A stretch of DNA of 36,232 nucleotides from CALAGJ01 sp964293305 (GCA_964293305.1 CAXYYO010000035.1:1-36232); one strand, 5' to 3'. Counted from the first letter of the stretch, positions 7,886-16,362 are shown. Notes: a model not told the origin generated them from the sequence alone. Translations and numbers: made by a program.

Positions 7886-8110
7886 TCAATCTCGTGATTC
7901 ATTTTTGCTCATTTTTTTTCTTGTAGAAAGTCTAAATGGTACATATAGCGGGCAAAAACTGATAAAACTCGTAAGTATAAAAACTCCTGCAAGAATCAAA
8001 AAGATGATTGCAGTAGTGTCAGATATTTGACCAGCCATATATAAACCTATTATCAATATGGCTACCGTAGCTCTTACCAGTTTATCTATTAAACCCATAT
8101 TCTTTTTCAT
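7886..8110 (-). CDS. DUF2892 (YgaP-like) membrane protein
   Basis: 74 residues beginning MKKNMGLIDKLVRATVAIL, which is characteristic of DUF2892. Two transmembrane helices (about 11-28 and 33-50) are followed by SFCPLYVPF and a basic tail. DUF2892 proteins occur alone or fused to rhodaneses, as in YgaP. It is the first structural gene after the regulator and lies 91 bp from DUF6132. A candidate Crp/Fnr-type site and a TAnnTTTG-like box lie upstream of it. Confidence 0.85.
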   Translation of the reverse strand: MKKNMGLIDKLVRATVAILIIGLYMAGQISDTTAIIFLILAGVFILTSFISFCPLYVPFRLSTRKKMSKNESRD

Positions 8111-8139
8111 ATTTTTTATTCATTTTTAATTACTTGGAG

Positions 8140-8147
8140 CAAAGATG
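8140..8147 (-). promoter_or_regulatory. Candidate -7 box of the sulfur operon
   Basis: On the minus strand this reads CATCTTTG, one base from the Bacteroidota TAnnTTTG consensus. Transcription would start near 8135, leaving a leader of about 25 bases before the DUF2892 ATG at 8110. No good -33 TTG was found, as expected for an activator-dependent promoter. Confidence 0.35.
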
Positions 8148-8169
8148 GAATGAAGTATTGATCTAAACG

Positions 8170-8183
8170 GCTACTTTTGTTAC
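8170..8183. promoter_or_regulatory. Candidate Crp/Fnr-type operator
   Basis: GCTACTTTTGTTAC is an inverted repeat of the form GTAAC-N4-GTAGC with one mismatch. It has the 5-4-5 geometry of FNR/CRP sites but a different half-site. Its centre (8176.5) is about 41 bp upstream of the start site predicted from the -7-like box at 8140-8147, the classical class II activator position. It overlaps the stop codon of the regulator gene. Confidence 0.4.
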
Positions 8184-8800
8184 ATAAGGGTTATTTTATT
8201 TCTTCCTAATTTCACTAATCCATTTTGCTCCATCTGGCCAAGTATTCTTGATACAACTACCCTTACTGTACCAAGTTCTTTTGCCAAATGCTCATGAGTA
8301 ATTTGTATAGTAGATTGACTTAATAATTCTACTCTTTTTTTTATAAAATTAAGCAGTCTTTCATCTAGTTTTTTAAAGGCAACTTCATTTACAACTTCCA
8401 AAAGCTCATCAAATCTTTTATGATAAAGTCTGAAAATATAATCCAACCATTCAGGAAACTCCTTGACCAATAAGCTAACCTTGTCTATGGGTATGAATAG
8501 TATTTCTGTTTTTTCTTCGCTTATTGCCTTTATCTTGCTAGTTTCATGATGTAAGCCTCCCAGAAAAGACATGATGCATGTTTCACCAGCAATAATGTAA
8601 TATAGTAAAATTTCTCTTCCTTCATCATCAGACCTTATTACTCTAATACTGCCTTTTGTAACAATAGGTATAGCTCTGATATAGGCATTTTCATTTAAAA
8701 CAATTTCTCCCTCATTAAAAGATTTAGAAAAGCCAAATTCAAGCAGTTTCTTTTTGACAGTTGGAGTATGAATAAATGCTTGAAAGTCATCTTTTTGCAT
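8180..8800 (-). CDS. Crp/Fnr family transcriptional regulator
   Basis: Start chosen at the ATG at 8800 (MQKDDF, 206 residues); an in-frame ATG at 8830 would add ten residues. A cyclic-nucleotide-binding-fold domain covers about residues 15-130. The C-terminal winged helix contains HEHLAKELGTVRVVVSRIL as the helix-turn-helix. The effector pocket lacks the Arg-Ser pair used by CRP for cAMP, but GETCIMSF contains a cysteine (Cys75 from this start) that could sense redox state or persulfide. In the recognition helix the position of FNR Glu209 is valine, so the operator should differ from TTGAT. It lies upstream of, and on the same strand as, the rhodanese/thioredoxin genes and probably controls them. 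Confidence 0.9.
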   Translation of the reverse strand: MQKDDFQAFIHTPTVKKKLLEFGFSKSFNEGEIVLNENAYIRAIPIVTKGSIRVIRSDDEGREILLYYIIAGETCIMSFLGGLHHETSKIKAISEEKTEILFIPIDKVSLLVKEFPEWLDYIFRLYHKRFDELLEVVNEVAFKKLDERLLNFIKKRVELLSQSTIQITHEHLAKELGTVRVVVSRILGQMEQNGLVKLGRNKITLM

Positions 8801-8804
8801 TATA

Positions 8805-8812
8805 CAAAGATA
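8805..8812 (-). promoter_or_regulatory. Perfect -7 box directly before the regulator start
   Basis: On the minus strand this is TATCTTTG, a perfect TAnnTTTG, followed after four bases by the ATG at 8800. If it works as a promoter the transcript would begin at or within a few bases of that ATG, giving a leaderless message. No convincing -33 TTG lies 19-21 bp further upstream. Confidence 0.4.
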
Positions 8813-8892
8813 CTGAGTCAATAAAATCATGGACTGATAATAATCATAAAATTAATTCACCAGTTATTCCATACTTTCAAACCAGATATTTC

Positions 8893-9000
8893 AGTTGATT
8901 TTGTAGTAAAAAATTGAAAGGCAATAATAGATAAGTGTTTGAGGTTGATTTTTGGCTGAAGGAATAGTGAACTATTTTAACATCAAAAAATTGTTCTCAA
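8893..9000 (+). repeat. Dispersed intergenic repeat, copy A
   Basis: About 105 bp that align base by base with copy C at 20593-20700, sharing AAATTGAAAGGCAATA and TTTTTGGCTGAA and ending with AATTGTTC. The core TTGAGGTTGATTTTTGGCTGA also matches copy B near 18895. It lies between the regulator gene and the haloperoxidase gene. No reading frame is apparent. It may be a decayed mobile-element end or a MITE-like repeat. Confidence 0.65.
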
Positions 9001-9095
9001 ATAATAAAATAAGCGGCCATTTAGCTTTGTGATACATATCATTTGCAATATTTTGGTTTAAATTATCTAAAAATCAGAATACAGCATTTCAATTA

Positions 9096-10397
9096 TCATA
9101 AACCAAAAACATACTTATACAATGCTGCAAGATTCTCACCCTGTATAGCCCCCTCCTCTACCGCTGCTTTATAATGTATGCCACCATAGAGCCTACTTGT
9201 GCTTGCTTCATTTGCAGCCTGCTTTGCCGACTCAAATCTCCGGCTTAATCCCAGATACTCCATTTCTGTGGTATCGATGAAAGCAACTGGGCCAAGCATA
9301 AATGTAAGTACACCTGCTGCGGCGGCTGATATCACACTATGACCACTGGTGTATTCAGGAAATGGCGGAGTTTGTAATAGTGGGTTCCAGTTTGGATCTT
9401 TTAATGCCCGTATAACAGTAACAGGTCTTACCGTACTGCTGGTATATTTTTCATGCCAACAAATTATAAATCCATCAAAGATGGCTGCACTTGTAAGTGC
9501 ATAGCAAGTAGCAGTTTTTATCTTGTCTGCTTGCTCCTGTTGGGTAAGTATTTGAGTAATGCCCATCCAATGACCGGCGGGTGTTGTTTTCTTTGTAGCA
9601 AAAGTAAAATGGCCTTCATGCTGTGTCACAAAAGGATTATCATCCCAGTAATGTGCAATGGTATCCATGTCTGGTGAAATACGCTTGCTCATTGCAAATA
9701 TTTCTTCCAATTGTGTTTGATAAATACTTCCGGACAATTCGCTATAAGGAGGAGGTAGAGGTGGTGGTATTTGACCTGCACTATCTGGCAAAAGTGGTAG
9801 TATTAGCTTCCAGTATGGCTCGGCGGCATCAGCATAATCTGGAGGAGTTTGTTGCCATTTTCCAGTTTCTTTAAAAACACTATATCTGGGCATACCTCTT
9901 GTTTTTTTATAGTTATCATTAGCTGCTCGGCGCAGAATGATAGCTGCAACAGAATCTCCAAAAGCAATTGATGTTTCAAAAGTAATTTTACTGTTTTCCT
10001 TGCGGAATATGTCTTCAAGAACGCTTTGCGTAATAGATAAACTATCTTTTGAAAATATTAGTGCTTTTGCAGTTGTAAAAAATGCACGAGTAGCAGCAAG
10101 TTCATAATTTACCGCATTGGTATCGGCTGTATGTTGGATGGGCTCAAACCCATGCAGCCTTTCAATAATTGATGTTGAACTTATACTGCTATATTTTATA
10201 GCTTCATACCATGCCAAATTACTGTAAGCATAAATTCTTGAAGCCACAGGTGGAGAAAAAATATCATAAACAATTACATCAGTAAGTCGATGTACACAAA
10301 ATTGTTGTAGGTGAGAAGGCAATGTATTGGGCTGTTCGTCAGTTCTACATGCATTCGTTAAAGCAACTATCAAAAAACAAATAAGAATGTATCGCAT
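9096..10397 (-). CDS. Vanadium-dependent haloperoxidase-like (PAP2 superfamily) lipoprotein
   Basis: 433 residues. The signal ends in LTNAC, making Cys17 a lipidation site. The vanadate/phosphate-binding motifs are present: Lys317 through Arg324-Pro325 (KYTSSTVRP, the Kx6RP motif), TSGH at 350-353 and SRLYGGIH at 401-408 (the SRx5H motif). The Asp that usually sits four residues after this His is replaced by Ala412. Bacterial members may be haloperoxidases or acid phosphatases, and the sequence does not decide. Eight bases separate it from the upstream giant FG-GAP lipoprotein gene, so the two are co-transcribed. This pairing recurs in Bacteroidota. Confidence 0.85.
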   Translation of the reverse strand: MRYILICFLIVALTNACRTDEQPNTLPSHLQQFCVHRLTDVIVYDIFSPPVASRIYAYSNLAWYEAIKYSSISSTSIIERLHGFEPIQHTADTNAVNYELAATRAFFTTAKALIFSKDSLSITQSVLEDIFRKENSKITFETSIAFGDSVAAIILRRAANDNYKKTRGMPRYSVFKETGKWQQTPPDYADAAEPYWKLILPLLPDSAGQIPPPLPPPYSELSGSIYQTQLEEIFAMSKRISPDMDTIAHYWDDNPFVTQHEGHFTFATKKTTPAGHWMGITQILTQQEQADKIKTATCYALTSAAIFDGFIICWHEKYTSSTVRPVTVIRALKDPNWNPLLQTPPFPEYTSGHSVISAAAAGVLTFMLGPVAFIDTTEMEYLGLSRRFESAKQAANEASTSRLYGGIHYKAAVEEGAIQGENLAALYKYVFGL

Positions 10398-10405
10398 AGT
10401 ATTTA

Positions 10406-13400
10406 TTATTGCTTTTGAAGCAATCGTTTTTCTTTTTTACTATTTACAATTTCTATCTTTTCGATAGCATCATTCCAAATTAAAAATCTGGATGATTGTG
10501 AATAAAATGAGCTACCATAACTTGCTTCTACCCTACGTTGTTTCCCATTTTTAAGATAACAAATAGCATAGTCATCATTAGGGAGAAATTTATAGCCTGA
10601 GCCTGTCTGAATTTTTGAAGTATATAGTTTGAGTGAACCAGCATTTTGGCCTGCTATTAAAGCAGAAGTATTGCCAACCATTATTTGTGCAAGCGACTTA
10701 CCATTTCCTGGAATAAAGAGCCCACTTTCTGCAATAGATAGGGGTAAAAAATTTCCTGCACCATCACCCTTCAGCACCATACCATTGAGTGCATCACACC
10801 TACCAAGATATGGAGCCATTGCGTTCTCATTTCCTGTAAGGATCAAATCAATATTTCCATCACTATTATAATCATCCGCACAAATAGCATATACCGGTGC
10901 CCATTGCAATTTTGCAGGTAATGCATGCATTTCAAATTGAAAATTTCCTTTATTTTCAATCCAACTCGTATTAAAATTTGTAGCAGAAAGTTTTAAAACA
11001 TTTACCATTTGTTCCTTGGTAAATACTTCTGATAGCGTGGCTTTTGCATAAGTAGCATAATTTGGAAAACGCCCTTTCATTGCAGTCATTTCTCTAATGA
11101 ATTCATCCCTGCCTGCTATAATAAATTCTTTCTTTGTTTTGTCTGCAAGCGATGCAGGAATATAGGAGGTAAAAACGGCGTCAAAACTCTCATTGCCATC
11201 AAAATCTTTTCCATACACGTTTACCGGCATATTGGGCAGTGGTTTTATATAGCTGTTAAGCCCAAAATTGCCTGCCACATAATCCATATCTCCGTCATTG
11301 TCTAAATCAGTAGCATGAAGGCTATTCCACCAGCCTGTTTCTTTTTCTAATGCATTATTCTGCTTTTTCAAGGTCCCATTTTCATTTTTAAAAAAAGTAA
11401 TGGGAATCCATTCTCCTGCTATTACTAGGTCTGTCCATCCATCATTATTTGCATCGGTCCACAAGGCATCACAAACTAATCCCACATTAACCAATTCCGG
11501 CGCAGCCGAAACAGTAATATCCGTAAATTTTATACTATTTTTTTTGCTGTCATTCCTATAGAGCATACTATTTATGGGCTGGGGATAACTACCCGGCAAT
11601 AATCGACCGCCAACGAATAAATCCAGATCCCCATCATGATCCATATCAGCGGCTCTTACACAGCTTTTGGAATTAAAGTTTGCAGGTATTGCCTTTGTGT
11701 TTTCTACAAAATGACCAGTACCATCATTTACATAAAAATGGTCCCTATAAGCGGAGTATCCAGGGCCATTTTCACTGCCACCACTTGCTATATACAAATC
11801 TGCATCACCATCTCCATCTGCATCAAAAAAACAGAGTGCTGCATCATCTTGGTATTTAAAACCGGGCAAACTATCTATAAGATTTTGTTGTATAAAATGG
11901 CCATTTGATTGCTGTATAAATGCCTTGGCAATATTGGGGGATCCACCACCTACACCTACATCGTCTAATCCATCTCCATTAATGTCTGCTACTGCTATGG
12001 CAGGGCCATATTGTGTAAATTTATGTGGTACTAATTTTTGAATATTGAAATCAATAAAATCAAGTTCACTATGCCGCATAGTAAGCCCCGATTGCTTTGA
12101 GGTATTTGTAAACCAGTTGCCTTCGGCTAATGAATGATGCGTAGGTTGATCATCTATGGCATCAGCATATTTAAGTTTTAAAACTGCATCTGCATGTACA
12201 TTTTTTATGGTCTGTTTTTTATAACCGGGCCAGATTACAACAACCGAGTCCAACAAAGATATTTTACCCAATCCAAAATGTGCTGCCATAGACACAGTGG
12301 ACAAATAACCTCTATAGGGATTTTGCTCATATACTTGCTGCTGACCTGCGTAATATATTTTTACAATGGCACCAATTGCATTCAAATTGGATGCAGGGCC
12401 CAGTAATTCAACCTTTAAAAAATGTGATGCTTCCGCTTGTACGTTTGCTTTGTTTTCAAGAATAGAAGCTTCCATATTTGTATTGTTGATTACAAGATCC
12501 AAATCACCATCAAGGTCTAAATCTGCATAAGCCATTCCTGCAGAAAATGTAGGAGTATTAAAACCCCATAAAGCAGACTGATTGGTAAATGTATAATCAC
12601 CATTATTTTTATAGGCATAATTTGTGGTTTGTACCACCGGCACTTGCTGAAGCATTTGCTGATAAGGTGTGGTTTTGTATGCATCCACACGATATGCCAT
12701 AAAATCAAGATCTGACAAATCTTTTGGGAAACCATTTGATATAAAAATATCTTTCAATCCATCATTATCTGCATCCATTGCCAAGGGTGCCCAGCTCCAA
12801 TCTGTTTGTGCTATACCACTAAAGAATGCTGTTTCGCTAAATAATGGCTCGCCCAGTGTATCTTGTTCTAAAGTGCGTCGGCCTTGATTCCATTGAATGG
12901 TATTGCGCACATACTGATGCATAAAATCATATTGCGCACTGTTTTGAAATGTTTGGTAAGATACATCATTCATCATCATTTTCTGCCGATAATTATCTTC
13001 CGGTGCCATGTCTAATTCTATAATGTCTGCAAGCCCATCATTATTCAGATCTGCAATGTCATTTCCCATAGCATTTTTACTGGTATGTTTTAGATAGATG
13101 TTACACTTATCTGTAAATGTTCCATTGCCATTATTGATGTATAAAATATTGTTTGACAGATAATCGTTACTCACATAAATATCCTTCCAACCATCTTCAT
13201 TGATATCAACAATACTAATGCCTAAACCATATCCTTCAATCAAAATGCCCGCCTCATGCGATACATCAGTATATACCGCATGCCCCTTACTACTATCATA
13301 ATCATTGCGCAGCAACTTATCTGTATTTGGCCAGCTGCCATCTTTATGAATGGGTCTAAATTCATTGGGATAAATATTGTCTATTAAATCATTTACTAAT

Positions 13401-13981
13401 AAATAAACATCCAAATCTCCATCATTGTCATAACCAAAAAAAGCTGCCATTTGTGTGTGAGATGAATCATCAAGCTTATAATCTGCAGCCGATTCTGTAA
13501 AAAAAGGTGTACCAGTAGCATCGTTCCCTTTATTGATATAGAGTAAATTTTTGCGCTGAGCAGCATCTGAATTTACAGCCACAGATATATAAATATCCTG
13601 CCTACCATCATTATTAATATCCACTATAGATACGCCCTTGCTCCATCGTCCATTACCAGATACTCCGGCTTTATCAGTAATATCTTCAAATTTAAAATTA
13701 CCTTTATTGATATAGAGTTTATTTGAAACTAAATTTCCAGAAAAATAAATATCCGGCAAGCTGTCATTATTAAAATCTGCAATGCCTGCTCCACCTCCAT
13801 TATAAATATATTCATAAGTGAGGATGTTGAGGTCTGGACTTTCAGTAATTGTATTGCTGAAATGAATACCTGTTTCATCAGCAGACAAATTGCTGAATAG
13901 GACCTGTTTATTTTGACAGGATAATGCAATAATACAAAGGAGTATATAAAAGAGATTTGGCGTAATTTTTTGTTTTGTCAA
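10406..13981 (-). CDS. Giant FG-GAP/VCBS repeat lipoprotein with ASPIC/UnbV domain
   Basis: 1191 residues. Lipobox IALSC puts the lipidated Cys at 22. About fourteen Asp-rich calcium-loop motifs such as ADFNNDSLPDIYF, VDINNDGRQDIYI and ADLDLDGDLDLVI mark FG-GAP/VCBS beta-propeller blades. Around residues 510-610 an ASPIC/UnbV domain (ASNLNAIGAIVKIYYAG and YLSTVSMAAHFGLG) separates two propeller sets. The protein is predicted to be anchored in the outer membrane and to bind Ca2+ and a surface ligand; no enzymatic motif is seen. The start is TTG: an in-frame TAA lies only four codons upstream and no ATG occurs before the lipobox. It is co-transcribed with the haloperoxidase-like gene. Confidence 0.9.
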   Translation of the reverse strand: MTKQKITPNLFYILLCIIALSCQNKQVLFSNLSADETGIHFSNTITESPDLNILTYEYIYNGGGAGIADFNNDSLPDIYFSGNLVSNKLYINKGNFKFEDITDKAGVSGNGRWSKGVSIVDINNDGRQDIYISVAVNSDAAQRKNLLYINKGNDATGTPFFTESAADYKLDDSSHTQMAAFFGYDNDGDLDVYLLVNDLIDNIYPNEFRPIHKDGSWPNTDKLLRNDYDSSKGHAVYTDVSHEAGILIEGYGLGISIVDINEDGWKDIYVSNDYLSNNILYINNGNGTFTDKCNIYLKHTSKNAMGNDIADLNNDGLADIIELDMAPEDNYRQKMMMNDVSYQTFQNSAQYDFMHQYVRNTIQWNQGRRTLEQDTLGEPLFSETAFFSGIAQTDWSWAPLAMDADNDGLKDIFISNGFPKDLSDLDFMAYRVDAYKTTPYQQMLQQVPVVQTTNYAYKNNGDYTFTNQSALWGFNTPTFSAGMAYADLDLDGDLDLVINNTNMEASILENKANVQAEASHFLKVELLGPASNLNAIGAIVKIYYAGQQQVYEQNPYRGYLSTVSMAAHFGLGKISLLDSVVVIWPGYKKQTIKNVHADAVLKLKYADAIDDQPTHHSLAEGNWFTNTSKQSGLTMRHSELDFIDFNIQKLVPHKFTQYGPAIAVADINGDGLDDVGVGGGSPNIAKAFIQQSNGHFIQQNLIDSLPGFKYQDDAALCFFDADGDGDADLYIASGGSENGPGYSAYRDHFYVNDGTGHFVENTKAIPANFNSKSCVRAADMDHDGDLDLFVGGRLLPGSYPQPINSMLYRNDSKKNSIKFTDITVSAAPELVNVGLVCDALWTDANNDGWTDLVIAGEWIPITFFKNENGTLKKQNNALEKETGWWNSLHATDLDNDGDMDYVAGNFGLNSYIKPLPNMPVNVYGKDFDGNESFDAVFTSYIPASLADKTKKEFIIAGRDEFIREMTAMKGRFPNYATYAKATLSEVFTKEQMVNVLKLSATNFNTSWIENKGNFQFEMHALPAKLQWAPVYAICADDYNSDGNIDLILTGNENAMAPYLGRCDALNGMVLKGDGAGNFLPLSIAESGLFIPGNGKSLAQIMVGNTSALIAGQNAGSLKLYTSKIQTGSGYKFLPNDDYAICYLKNGKQRRVEASYGSSFYSQSSRFLIWNDAIEKIEIVNSKKEKRLLQKQ

Positions 13982-14055
13982 TTTGTATTCGATTTAAACA
14001 GGGTATTAGATTTGTGAGAATTTAATTGTAGAAAATTGCTGCAGTTGTATGTTTC

Positions 14056-14063
14056 CAAATTTA
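14056..14063 (-). promoter_or_regulatory. Candidate -7 box for the FG-GAP lipoprotein gene
   Basis: On the minus strand this reads TAAATTTG, a perfect TAnnTTTG, about 75 bases before the TTG start at 13981. A matching -33 TTG was not found in the AT-rich sequence upstream, so support is limited. Confidence 0.3.
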
Positions 14064-14204
14064 GAATATTTAATATTTTTTAGTTTTAATAAAGCAGAGA
14101 GATTTCTTTTACTTAATTCTAAAAAAAATGATTTGAAAAACAGCTCTATCCCAGAAACACAATAATGGCAATTCTGGAGATCAGTTGTTATGAAATTTTC
14201 TTTA

Positions 14205-14522
14205 TCATAGATTTCCTATTATAATGCCCTTACTTTCATTTTCTACAATTTTTTTCTTTGTCAGGTTAATTTTTCTATTGAGAAAGTATGGCAAAGCAAT
14301 AATTGTGAACAGGCTAAATAAGGACAATGGTATTGAAAACATAAGGGTCCATTTAATCCAATCATATTTCCAAAAAATTACATATAGTATGATTGTTATC
14401 ATGGTTCTTATTGCCCATAATAGCAACTTCTTTTTTTTAAATTTTGGGTCCAGAATAGTATTTGAAGTTACCTTTTCAAGTTCACTTTTAAAATTTTCGG
14501 TTAATGAAGACTTTGTATCCAT
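14205..14522 (-). CDS. Small two-helix membrane protein of unknown function
   Basis: 105 residues from the ATG at 14522. A charged N-terminus (MDTKSSLTENFKSELEKVTS) precedes two hydrophobic helices at about 33-50 and 57-78, then a lysine-rich tail. No family recognised. It begins 5 bp after the stop of the secreted protein gene at 14528, so the two probably form a unit. An in-frame TTG three codons upstream is a less likely start. Confidence 0.6.
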   Translation of the reverse strand: MDTKSSLTENFKSELEKVTSNTILDPKFKKKKLLLWAIRTMITIILYVIFWKYDWIKWTLMFSIPLSLFSLFTIIALPYFLNRKINLTKKKIVENESKGIIIGNL

Positions 14523-14527
14523 AAATG

Positions 14528-15166
14528 TCAATTAATTGGATGCCAAATTTCGGCTCCTGGTTTCTTACCTGTAAGCATTTCCAAGAGAGAAAATAGATAA
14601 TCGTTTTGACTTTCTCCGCTTTCATCCACAATTTTTTGGAATGCCTCCCCTGACACTGGAAATAATGAAGTTAAATCAATTTTCCATAGACCATCTTCTT
14701 TGTAAAAGTGAAAATAAATTGGTGCTTTTTGACCATTAGAAATGAATTGCCCTTTAGCAAAGTCGTTATCAATAATAACATCTCCTATTGAGATATTTGC
14801 AACGCTGTTTTTTCCCACCATTCCACTTTTTATAGCAAAAACCAGAAGTGCTTTACCATCAAAATTTAATATGTCTTGCCTTGATGTTCTGTGCCTAACT
14901 GCAAATACAATAAATTTATCAATAATAGGCAATGCTTCAACTTTTAGAGAATCGGCAGTCTTGACGAGTTCAAGTATTTCGCCGTAGTAGTTTATAGTCC
15001 GACTGTCAACATACGTTGCAGCTTCTTTACCTTTATCATTAAGAATTGCAGACTTATAACGGTCAAAAGATTTTTTTACCAATTTCTCTTCACTTTCCTG
15101 ACCATAGGTAAGTTGTGCTGTAAGTAGAAGAATAAATACTCCTACGATCTTTATTTTTAATGTCAT
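14528..15166 (-). CDS. Secreted protein of unknown function
   Basis: 212 residues with a clear signal peptide (MTLKIKIVGVFILLLTAQLTYGQ). The mature part starts with a helical segment (ESEEKLVKKSFDRYKSAIL). An alpha+beta region follows, with FAKGQFISNGQKAPIYFHFYKEDGLWKIDL near residues 130-165, which resembles the end of an NTF2-like or SnoaL-like fold. That likeness is visual only. It is likely periplasmic and co-transcribed with the small membrane protein downstream. Confidence 0.65.
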   Translation of the reverse strand: MTLKIKIVGVFILLLTAQLTYGQESEEKLVKKSFDRYKSAILNDKGKEAATYVDSRTINYYGEILELVKTADSLKVEALPIIDKFIVFAVRHRTSRQDILNFDGKALLVFAIKSGMVGKNSVANISIGDVIIDNDFAKGQFISNGQKAPIYFHFYKEDGLWKIDLTSLFPVSGEAFQKIVDESGESQNDYLFSLLEMLTGKKPGAEIWHPIN

Positions 15167-15235
15167 TATTTTTTAGATGTAGCTTTCAAAATAATTTATT
15201 CAATGCTATAGCTGTCATTTTATTACTGGTAAAAA

Positions 15236-16225
15236 TTAAAATTCCGGCAATATGGGCTTAGTGCCCACAATGGCATCTATCTGTTGCATTATTTCAAGAC
15301 TTAACAATGGCAAAACCTCTAATGCTTTTAAATTATTTTCTAATTGTTCAGGTTTGGTAGCACCTAATATGGCAGTTGTTACGTTTTCATTTTTTAAACA
15401 CCAAGCAATGGAAAGAGCCGCCATAGACACGCCCATTTCATGGCAGAGTGCCGATAATTGTTTTGCTTTATTTAATTTGTCTTCAGTAACCCATCTGTCT
15501 TTAAGCCACTCAAAGCCGGTAATAGCAAAGCGACTATTCTCCGGGATGCCGTCATTGTATTTACCACTGAGTAACCCCGCTGCAAGGGGACTCCAAATGG
15601 TGGTGCCCATTCCTATATTTTTAAAAATGTGTACATATTCATTCTCCATTTTATTTCGCTCATACAAATTATACTGCGGTTGCTCTACAGATGGTCCCAT
15701 AAGCCTGTAATGTGCAGCCTGGTGGTGGGCATCCATAATTTCAACACCGCTCCATTCACTGGTACCCCAGTACAAAATTTTCCCTTGTTGTATAAGGTGA
15801 TTCATGGCCCATACCACTTCTGCAATAGGCGTTTGCTTATCAGGCCTATGACAGAAATATAAATCAAGATAATCAACCTGTAGTCTTTTTAAAGCCTCGT
15901 CACAGGCTTCAATGATATGCTTTCTGCTAAGCCCGGTTTGATTTGGTTTATTGTTTTTTCCCCGCCAGCCAAAATATACTTTTGAACTTAATACATAACT
16001 ACTGCGTTCCCATTTGGCGCCAGCCAGTACCCTACCCATCATTTTTTCACTTTCTCCTAAAGCATATACTTCTGCATTGTCGAAGAAATTGATACCAGCA
16101 TCATAAGCCATACCCATAAGGCGTGCCGCCATGCTATCATCAATTTGTTTTTGAAAACTAACCCAGCTTCCAAAGCTTAATGCACTGAGTTGTAAACCAG
16201 TATTACCCATTCTTCTATATTCCAT
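15236..16225 (-). CDS. Aldo/keto reductase, Kv-channel beta-subunit-like
   Basis: 329 residues from the ATG at 16225 (MEYRRMGNTGLQLSALSFGSW); the open frame extends further upstream but without family homology. The catalytic tetrad is visible: Asp49 and Tyr54 (FFDNAEVYALGESE), Lys82 (SSKVYFGW) and His126 (YLDLYFCHRPD). Segments VEQPQYNLYERNKMENEY and TTIWSPLAAGLLSGKYNDG are typical of the Kv-beta/YghZ-type AKR branch, which reduces aldehydes and ketones with NADPH. Substrate unknown. It is divergent from the acyl-CoA synthetase gene, with 137 bp between the starts. Confidence 0.92.
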   Translation of the reverse strand: MEYRRMGNTGLQLSALSFGSWVSFQKQIDDSMAARLMGMAYDAGINFFDNAEVYALGESEKMMGRVLAGAKWERSSYVLSSKVYFGWRGKNNKPNQTGLSRKHIIEACDEALKRLQVDYLDLYFCHRPDKQTPIAEVVWAMNHLIQQGKILYWGTSEWSGVEIMDAHHQAAHYRLMGPSVEQPQYNLYERNKMENEYVHIFKNIGMGTTIWSPLAAGLLSGKYNDGIPENSRFAITGFEWLKDRWVTEDKLNKAKQLSALCHEMGVSMAALSIAWCLKNENVTTAILGATKPEQLENNLKALEVLPLLSLEIMQQIDAIVGTKPILPEF

Positions 16226-16362
16226 AAAAATATTTTTCAGGGTGCAAAGTATAAATTTTAGAATTAGTTTTTTACCATTGCCATATGTTGCAGCAGATAT
16301 GAGGTAACATGTAGCCATTTTCTTTGTTAAAAAATAATAAAGAAATACCCAAAATAAAGTAT

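Noticed and set aside
9029..9042. FNR-like box GTGATACATATCAT
   Set aside because: Good symmetry and 5-4-5 spacing, but it lies about 230 bp upstream of the regulator start with no promoter beside it, and the regulator's recognition helix lacks the Glu that reads this kind of half-site.
14151..14177. Terminator hairpin CCAGAA...TTCTGG after the small membrane protein gene
   Set aside because: Only six paired bases with a 15-base loop and no T-run on the relevant strand.
16226..16318. N-terminal extension of the aldo/keto reductase
   Set aside because: The frame is open further upstream, but the added 31 residues do not resemble the family and the ATG at 16225 gives the standard N-terminus.
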